A stretch of DNA of 11,398 nt from the NCBI GenBank assembly GCA_902475445.1, contig CABRZN010000059.1, positions 1 to 11,398 of the forward strand, given 5' to 3'. Origin of the DNA: an uncultured Collinsella sp. GTDB taxonomy: Bacteria > Actinomycetota > Coriobacteriia > Coriobacteriales > Coriobacteriaceae. This document shows positions 8,140-11,398 of the stretch, piece by piece (the stretch's first letter is position 1; each line of letters begins with the position of its first letter). A program made the translations under genes and the position numbers. Below the pieces are notes generated by a model. It saw only the letters and a list, made by a program, of their open reading frames with translations, was not told the origin of the DNA and did no database searches.

Positions 8140-9354
8140 ATGACGGCGGCACCCAACAATTCAATGCTACTTGAGGGAAAAACGATCCTGCTGGGCATTA
8201 CCGGCGGGATCGCCGCCTATAAGTCGTGCAATATCGTGCGTCTGCTGCAAAAGCGCGGCGCACGCGTCAAGGTCGTTATGAGCGAGCATGCCACCGAGTT
8301 TGTGGGCCCGCTCACCTTCCGCGCGCTCACCAATGAGCCGGTCGCAGTGGGTCTGTTCGACGACCCCTCCGACCCCATCCACCACATTTCGCTCGCGCAG
8401 GAGCCCGACCTGGTGGTCGTAGCACCCGCGACGGCCAATATCATCGCCAAGATGGCCAACGGCATTGCCGATGACCTCATCTCCACGACGCTGCTCGCCA
8501 CGCCGCGACCCATTGTGATCGCGCCGGCCATGAACAATGGCATGTGGAAGGCGCCGGCGACGCAGGCCAACATGGCCACGCTGCGCGAACGCGGTGTCCA
8601 TGTTGTGGGTCCGGGTAGCGGCTACCTCGCCTGCGGCGATGTGGACACGGGGCGCATGAGCGAGCCCGAGGACGTCGTCGAGGCCGTCTGCGAGATGCTC
8701 AATCCCGTGCCTCAGGACCTAGTAGGTAAGCACATCGTGATTACCGCCGGCCCCACGCACGAACCGATAGACCCCGTGCGCTTCATCGGTAACCGGTCGT
8801 CGGGCAAGATGGGCATCGCCCTGGCGGGGGAGGCCGCTCGCCGCGGTGCCGAGGTCACGCTTGTGTTGGGCCCGACATCGCTCGATGTTCCCCGCGGCGT
8901 AGAGTGCGTACGCGTGCAGACCGCCGCAGAGATGCTGGAGGCGGCACTGAGCTCCTTCCAGACGGCCGACGCGGCCATTTGTGCGGCCGCCGTCGCTGAC
9001 TACACCCCCGCAGCCCCTGCCGACCATAAGCTCAAAAAGGCCAACGAGCGCCTGGATCGCATCGAACTGGTCGAGACGGTCGATATTTTGGCTGAGCTCT
9101 CGCGCCAGAAGGGCGAGCGCCGTGTGATCGGATTTGCAGCCGAGACCGATAACGTCGTGGAGTACGCTGAGCGCAAACTTGCCCGCAAGGGCTGCGATGC
9201 AATCATCGCCAACGATGTCTCGCGCGCCGATTCGGGCTTTGGAACCGATACCAACAAGGCCTGGATTGTGAGCACAGCGGGTACACAGGAACTTCCCGTA
9301 CTAACAAAACCCCAGCTCGCGGATACAATTTTGGACTTGCTCAAAAATATTTAA
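8140..9354 (+). CDS. coaBC: Bifunctional phosphopantothenoylcysteine decarboxylase/synthetase CoaBC
   Basis: The product is 404 aa, the usual length for the fused enzyme. It joins cysteine to 4'-phosphopantothenate (CoaB, CTP-dependent) and then decarboxylates the product (CoaC, FMN-dependent), two steps of coenzyme A synthesis. The CoaC half has GITGGIAAYKS near residue 20, the PAMNNGMW motif, and the active-site cysteine C165 in GYLACGDVDTGRM. The CoaB half starts around residue 195 with ITAGPTHEPIDPVRFI, then NRSSGKMG, AAAVADYTP and KLKK. AAGGA (8126-8130) stands 9 nt before ATG 8140; an internal ATG at 8164 (MLLEGKTI) is an alternative, closer to where many homologues begin. It is the last gene of the operon. 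No hairpin-plus-T-run follows it before the tRNA, so transcripts may run on to the terminator at 9521-9554. Confidence 0.97.
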   Translation: MTAAPNNSMLLEGKTILLGITGGIAAYKSCNIVRLLQKRGARVKVVMSEHATEFVGPLTFRALTNEPVAVGLFDDPSDPIHHISLAQEPDLVVVAPATANIIAKMANGIADDLISTTLLATPRPIVIAPAMNNGMWKAPATQANMATLRERGVHVVGPGSGYLACGDVDTGRMSEPEDVVEAVCEMLNPVPQDLVGKHIVITAGPTHEPIDPVRFIGNRSSGKMGIALAGEAARRGAEVTLVLGPTSLDVPRGVECVRVQTAAEMLEAALSSFQTADAAICAAAVADYTPAAPADHKLKKANERLDRIELVETVDILAELSRQKGERRVIGFAAETDNVVEYAERKLARKGCDAIIANDVSRADSGFGTDTNKAWIVSTAGTQELPVLTKPQLADTILDLLKNI

Positions 9355-9362
9355 AAAAGTTC

Positions 9363-9392
9363 TTGCGCAAGGCCAAAGTTTCGGGTTAATAT
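9363..9392 (+). promoter_or_regulatory. Probable tRNA-Pro promoter
   Basis: TTGCGC (9363-9368) and TAATAT (9387-9392), 18 nt apart, resemble a sigma-70-type promoter. They lie in an AT-rich stretch of the 80-nt gap between coaBC and the tRNA. Transcription would start near 9400 and give a leader of about 35 nt, which is normal for a processed tRNA. An overlapping TATACT at 9390-9395 could be the -10 box instead but would make the spacer 21 nt. Confidence is moderate because the boxes are imperfect. Confidence 0.5.
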
Positions 9393-9434
9393 ACTCCCTG
9401 TTGCGAGCGAGAGCAGAGCAACAAACAAAAGCTT

Positions 9435-9511
<77 letters not shown>

Positions 9512-9520
9512 GAAGTTTGC

Positions 9521-9554
9521 AGGTCAGGTACTTAGTGCCTGACCTTTTTTGTTT
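9521..9554 (+). terminator. Intrinsic terminator after tRNA-Pro
   Basis: AGGTCAGG (9521-9528) pairs with CCTGACCT (9538-9545). The stem can extend inward by TAC/GTG, with one G-U pair, to 11 bp around a 3-nt TTA loop. A T-run (9545-9550, then GTTTT) follows directly. This is a textbook rho-independent terminator. It would end the tRNA transcript and any read-through from the coaBC operon. Confidence 0.93.
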
Positions 9555-9583
9555 TAAGCAATTGCTAAATTTTGATTAATCAA

Positions 9584-9605
9584 CAGGGTGCCAAAAATCA
9601 CCCTG
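9584..9605. repeat. Inverted repeat CAGGGTG/CACCCTG
   Basis: Two 7-bp arms (9584-9590 and 9599-9605) are perfectly complementary around the loop CCAAAAAT. The + strand has no T-run after it. A smaller palindrome, GCGAT-A-ATCGC, follows at 9607-9617. The role is unknown. Confidence 0.5.
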
Positions 9606-9697
9606 CGCGATAATCGCCTTTTGCGGCTACTTGCGCGTTTTGCACACGCTTGGGCCGATTTATTAACGCGATATGAATCTACATACGCGTAGCTGGT

Positions 9698-9720
9698 ATA
9701 CAGTCGAGTACAGACTGTAT
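9698..9720. repeat. Inverted repeat ATACAGTC/GACTGTAT
   Basis: Perfect 8-bp arms (9698-9705 and 9713-9720) flank GAGTACA. The right arm runs into CTGTATTTAT, which recurs 57 bp downstream at 9772-9781, where the related GCTGTATTTAT appears. The half-site CTGTA also occurs near 9752. Clustered half-sites of this kind can be protein-binding sites, for example for a repressor or an integrase, but no such gene is in the window. Confidence 0.5.
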
Positions 9721-9788
9721 TTATCGCGGCGATTTACACAGATATAGCGACTGTAACGAACAAGCGTGTCGCTGTATTTATTCCAGTA

Positions 9789-9815
9789 GCTCACTTGACC
9801 GGTGGACAAGTGAGC
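9789..9815. repeat. Perfect 9-bp hairpin GCTCACTTG/CAAGTGAGC
   Basis: The arms at 9789-9797 and 9807-9815 pair perfectly around ACCGGTGGA, which can add two further C-G pairs. No T-run follows on either strand, so it is not a standard terminator. It could be a structured RNA element or a binding site. Confidence 0.55.
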
Positions 9816-9974
9816 GATTGCAACGATATGCCAACCAGGATGGGCTCCATACGAGGACGCCGCAGGGGTAATGGCGGGGGAGTGCAGCAGGCGCTCTGAG
9901 AGCCTCCATATGACCCCATTTCTCCTCAACCCGAATACCTGTGCCGCGAACCTAAACCGTTCGTACACTTGCCA

Positions 9975-10005
9975 AAAGATAGGCCCGCGCGGAGTCGCGC
10001 GGGCC
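9975..10005 (-). terminator. Intrinsic terminator of the DUF6273-like gene
   Basis: GGCCCGCGCG (9982-9991) and CGCGCGGGCC (9996-10005) form a perfect 10-bp G/C stem around GAGT. Read on the - strand, the hairpin is followed by TATCTTTTGG, a modest T-run. It starts 14 nt after the stop codon of the - strand gene at 10020, so it most likely ends that transcript. Confidence 0.8.
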
Positions 10006-10019
10006 TTGCACTAGAAAAT

Positions 10020-10541
10020 CTAGAAGCACCAAGCGGGAAACACGTTGCCGGCACTGTTGGCACTACCGCTGCTCCAGCGACCGAAAGGGTCAACATAGAT
10101 AAAGTCCGTTGAGTCACTCGGAGACACGGAACGAGTGCTGAAATAGCACACAATCTCAGGTCCAGAATACCTCGACGTCGCATAGTACTCGTACTGGGCG
10201 CCGTCAGACTGGAGGTCTCCGTAAATCTCGGTCGTCGAGAGGATGAAGACCTTGTCATTCGTTGCCGTCGGAGTGCCGGCGCTACCGCCGCCCTCGTTGT
10301 CCGTCATCTTCGTGACGGCCTTCGCCTTGGACTGGAGCTCGGCCGGCAGGAGCGCCCAGAGGTCACCGGAGTTCAGGCGGGCGCGGAGCTTAGAGGACCT
10401 CCAACCGCCGACATTGGTCTTTGTGTCGTTCCAGATGTGTTTGTATAGGACATCGTTGGTCGTCTCAAACGTCAGCCCCGCCTTGCCGCTACCGTCGGCG
10501 AGGTCGTCATGGTTGATACCGATGATGCGGTATCCGGGCAT
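10020..10541 (-). CDS. DUF6273-like domain protein, probably a 5'-truncated fragment of a surface protein
   Basis: The frame gives 173 aa resembling the DUF6273 domain, which usually ends large secreted or surface proteins of Coriobacteriia and Firmicutes. Recognisable segments are GYRIIGINHDD at the start, then WRSSKLRARLN, LWALLPAELQ, a Gly/Ser/Thr-rich linker, DKVFILSTTEIYGDLQSDGAQYEYY, and a closing Trp/Gly/Ser-rich part ending PAWCF. No function is established. There is no signal peptide and no Shine-Dalgarno before the only ATG; upstream the same frame reads EIRSADTT and then meets TGA. That upstream DNA encodes the thioredoxin active site on the other strand, so this domain has been cut from its parent gene and the ATG may be chance. 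Its terminator (9982-10005) is intact. The domain call is moderately sure; expression is doubtful. Confidence 0.68.
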   Translation of the reverse strand: MPGYRIIGINHDDLADGSGKAGLTFETTNDVLYKHIWNDTKTNVGGWRSSKLRARLNSGDLWALLPAELQSKAKAVTKMTDNEGGGSAGTPTATNDKVFILSTTEIYGDLQSDGAQYEYYATSRYSGPEIVCYFSTRSVSPSDSTDFIYVDPFGRWSSGSANSAGNVFPAWCF

Positions 10542-10864
10542 CGTGGTGTCCGCACTGCGAATCTCTCATAGAGGATATGCCACAACTTGATAATTTCGCA
10601 GCCATAAGGAAGAACCTTTTCAATGTTTCTGAGGACAGCACGATTGAAGAAGCCTCGGTCCATGAAGGAGACTTTCCCATATACATAGATTAAGATAAGG
10701 CCGTGTATGACCAATATGAACTTGAGCATATTCCGTCCGTATTCATACTGGATGATCAAGGAAACATCATCGGCTTATCCGAAGGAGAGGAAGAACCTCT
10801 TGCCTTATTAAAGAAATACGCCGAATACAACGGATATAAAGCGGAAGGAGGCGACATCGAGTAA
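10541..10864 (+). pseudogene. Thioredoxin-fold protein, 5'-truncated and interrupted by TAA
   Basis: One frame, read through a single stop, encodes a thioredoxin-fold protein. It opens with SWCPHCESLIEDMPQLDNF, where WCPHC (10544-10558) is a redox CXXC site, and continues to DFPIYID. After TAA at 10691-10693 it resumes with DKAVYDQYELEHIPSVFILDD, containing the cis-proline loop HIPSVF and a GNIIGL strand, and ends EGGDIE at 10862-10864. The first strand and any signal or membrane anchor before WCPHC are missing: upstream in frame lie TGA (10523-10525) and the DUF6273-like coding DNA of the other strand. The codons favour TTA, ATA, AAA and GGA, unlike the G/C-ending core genes, a sign of transfer. 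In intact form it would be a thiol-disulfide protein, perhaps exported. ATG 10577 could start only a 38-codon piece without the active site. Confidence 0.75.
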
Positions 10865-10893
10865 CTATCAAAGGCCAGATTAAGGAGCCGGCC

Positions 10894-11040
10894 ATGAAGA
10901 AATGCCTGCCCTCCATCGTCTCGGCAGCTCTTTGCCTCTCCCTTGTCATGACACCATTTGTGCCCGTTGCGGCAGCCTATGCCGACGAGGGATCTCCCGC
11001 CGAGAGCAGCGAGATCTACTTCGGAGACAACTACGACTAA
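10894..11040 (+). CDS. Short secreted peptide ORF with Sec signal peptide, probably the frameshifted 5' part of a longer gene
   Basis: This 48-aa ORF begins 29 nt after the thioredoxin pseudogene stop and has a strong Shine-Dalgarno, AAGGAG (10882-10887), 6 nt before its ATG. Residues 1-30 form a clear Sec signal peptide: MKK, a hydrophobic core (IVSAALCLSLVMT), then PVAAAYA with a likely cut before DEGSP. The remaining 18 residues are acidic (DEGSPAESSEIYFGDNYD) and end at TAA. I do not recognise a family. It could be a genuine tiny secreted peptide, but the next frame (+1) stays open from within this ORF to 11299 with plausible codons and cysteines, so a one-base insertion between about 10990 and 11040 in a longer secreted-protein gene is more likely. 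Skipping one base near 11035 would give a protein of about 134 aa. Confidence 0.6.
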   Translation: MKKCLPSIVSAALCLSLVMTPFVPVAAAYADEGSPAESSEIYFGDNYD

Positions 11041-11299
11041 AATTACGATATATCCCTTTTTTGAGCGCGGGCGCTGCACGGATTCATATTCCAAGGCGTG
11101 GTGCGATTCTCACGGATCTGCAAATAACCGCCCCGTCCCTCACAAGGTCAAGCTGAACGCGAAGGAGGAGGCTTGCCTGCGCGATCCCTACCTTGCTGGC
11201 ACCGCTGAAGTTATCGCCGGTCTCGTGACAACCGGTCCTAGCGGCGGCTTTTTTGCAACCGCAATGACATCGTACCGACTTTTCATTTGCATATTCTGA
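11036..11299 (+). pseudogene. Probable frameshifted continuation of the secreted protein
   Basis: In the frame one base on from the signal-peptide ORF, the sequence reads TKITIYPFFERGRCTDSY and continues for 87 codons to TGA at 11297-11299. The same frame extends back to an ATG at 10958, but the part before about 11036 is out of frame with the signal peptide and rich in Arg, Pro and Thr, so it is probably not coding. The product has four cysteines (GRCTD, AWCDS, EACLR, FICIF), a charged middle (HKVKLNAKEEACLRDP) and a hydrophobic Gly-rich end (AEVIAGLVTTGPSGGFF). No start codon with a Shine-Dalgarno lies at its beginning. I recognise no family. A secreted, Cys-containing product with a glycine-rich hydrophobic tail would fit a bacteriocin-like peptide, but this is only a guess. 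Confidence 0.45.
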
Positions 11300-11311
11300 A
11301 AGGAAGTTGCC

Positions 11312-11398
11312 ATGTTGTCGCAAAATCAATCGAGATACTTGAACACAATCGGCTTTGCCCTGCTTGCATTACTCTTTGCTAGCGACCTTTTGCTGAAA
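11312..11398 (+). CDS. N-terminus of a membrane protein, cut by the window edge
   Basis: The first 29 codons are visible. AAGGA (11300-11304) is 7 nt before the ATG, overlapping the end of the preceding frame's stop region, so co-transcription with the secreted-protein locus is likely. A short polar N-terminus (MLSQNQSRYLNTIG) leads into a hydrophobic segment (FALLALLFASDLLL), which looks like a first transmembrane helix rather than a cleavable signal, because no small-residue cut site is seen before the edge. The family cannot be told from this fragment. Membrane proteases and immunity proteins found beside bacteriocin genes can begin this way, but so can many others. Confidence 0.65.
   Translation, partial: MLSQNQSRYLNTIGFALLALLFASDLLLK

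Larger units (their letters stand above)
9555..9974. other. About 420 bp without a convincing gene, with several inverted repeats
   Basis: No reading frame here has a family signature, a good Shine-Dalgarno and codon use like the neighbours. A 101-codon frame is open on the - strand (9663-9968), but it lacks a recognisable ribosome site and uses AGA, AGG, ATA and TAC-rich codons unlike the core genes, so I do not call it. The stretch contains perfect inverted repeats at 9584-9605, 9698-9720 and 9789-9815 and a 10-bp direct repeat, CTGTATTTAT, at 9715-9724 and 9772-9781. It may be a worn-out gene, a structured RNA or a regulatory or attachment region. The sequence alone does not decide. Confidence 0.5.

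Noticed and set aside
9355..9434. Terminator for the coaBC operon before the tRNA
   Set aside because: Only the short palindrome TTGCGCAA is present, with no T-run; the stretch looks more like a tRNA promoter and leader.
9663..9968. 101-codon frame on the - strand
   Set aside because: There is no convincing Shine-Dalgarno, no recognisable domain, unusual codon use, and it is interlaced with perfect hairpins; kept only as part of the gene-poor stretch.
10243..10590. 115-codon + strand frame over the DUF6273-like fragment
   Set aside because: It is antisense to the recognisable domain and has no ribosome site or family features.
10472..10759. 95-codon frame on the - strand with a hydrophobic N-terminus (MLKFILVIHGLILIYVYG)
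   Set aside because: It is the exact antisense of the thioredoxin-fold frame, whose WCPHC and cis-Pro motifs make the + strand reading far more credible.
10756..11094. 112-codon - strand frame opposite the signal-peptide ORF
   Set aside because: The + strand has a strong Shine-Dalgarno and signal peptide at the same place; this frame has neither.
9555..11398. CRISPR array, insertion sequence or attachment-site pair
   Set aside because: No regularly spaced repeats, transposase frame, terminal inverted repeats or second copy of the tRNA 3' end were found in the window.

Overview
The window looks like a chromosomal piece of a high-GC actinobacterium of the class Coriobacteriia, most likely Collinsella or a close relative. 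This is inferred from the strong G/C preference at third codon positions in the first 9.35 kb, the mix of gene families, and a DUF6273-like surface-protein domain in the accessory part. No database search was possible, so the genus is a judgement.

Core block, 1-9354, all on the + strand. Ten genes lie head to tail with gaps of 18 nt or less and four overlaps or near-overlaps: the 3' end of ispH, a DUF512 PDZ/radical-SAM protein, der, plsY, gpsA, rpe, a cysteine desulfurase, a Nif3-family protein, a coiled-coil zinc-ribbon protein and coaBC. No terminator or promoter is visible inside the block, so it reads as one long housekeeping operon. It combines isoprenoid synthesis (ispH), ribosome assembly (der), phospholipid entry (gpsA makes sn-glycerol-3-phosphate and plsY acylates it), the pentose phosphate pathway (rpe), sulfur mobilisation for Fe-S clusters and thiolation (cysteine desulfurase) and coenzyme A synthesis (coaBC). 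ispH and the DUF512 protein both need Fe-S clusters, which the desulfurase could help supply.

Boundary, 9355-9554. A tRNA-Pro(GGG) gene has its own probable promoter and a strong intrinsic terminator. It marks the change from ordered core genes to disordered accessory DNA.

Accessory block, 9555-11398. About 430 bp hold no convincing gene but several perfect inverted repeats. A DUF6273-like domain fragment follows on the - strand with its own terminator. Its 5' end runs directly into the 5'-truncated end of a + strand thioredoxin-fold gene. That gene still has its WCPHC active site but has lost its N-terminus and carries an in-frame TAA. Next come a short Sec-signal-peptide ORF that appears to be frameshifted from a cysteine-containing downstream frame, and the first 29 codons of a membrane protein. 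I read this as a decaying or rearranged cassette: a thioredoxin-like protein, a small secreted protein and a membrane protein, possibly of bacteriocin type. That function is speculation.
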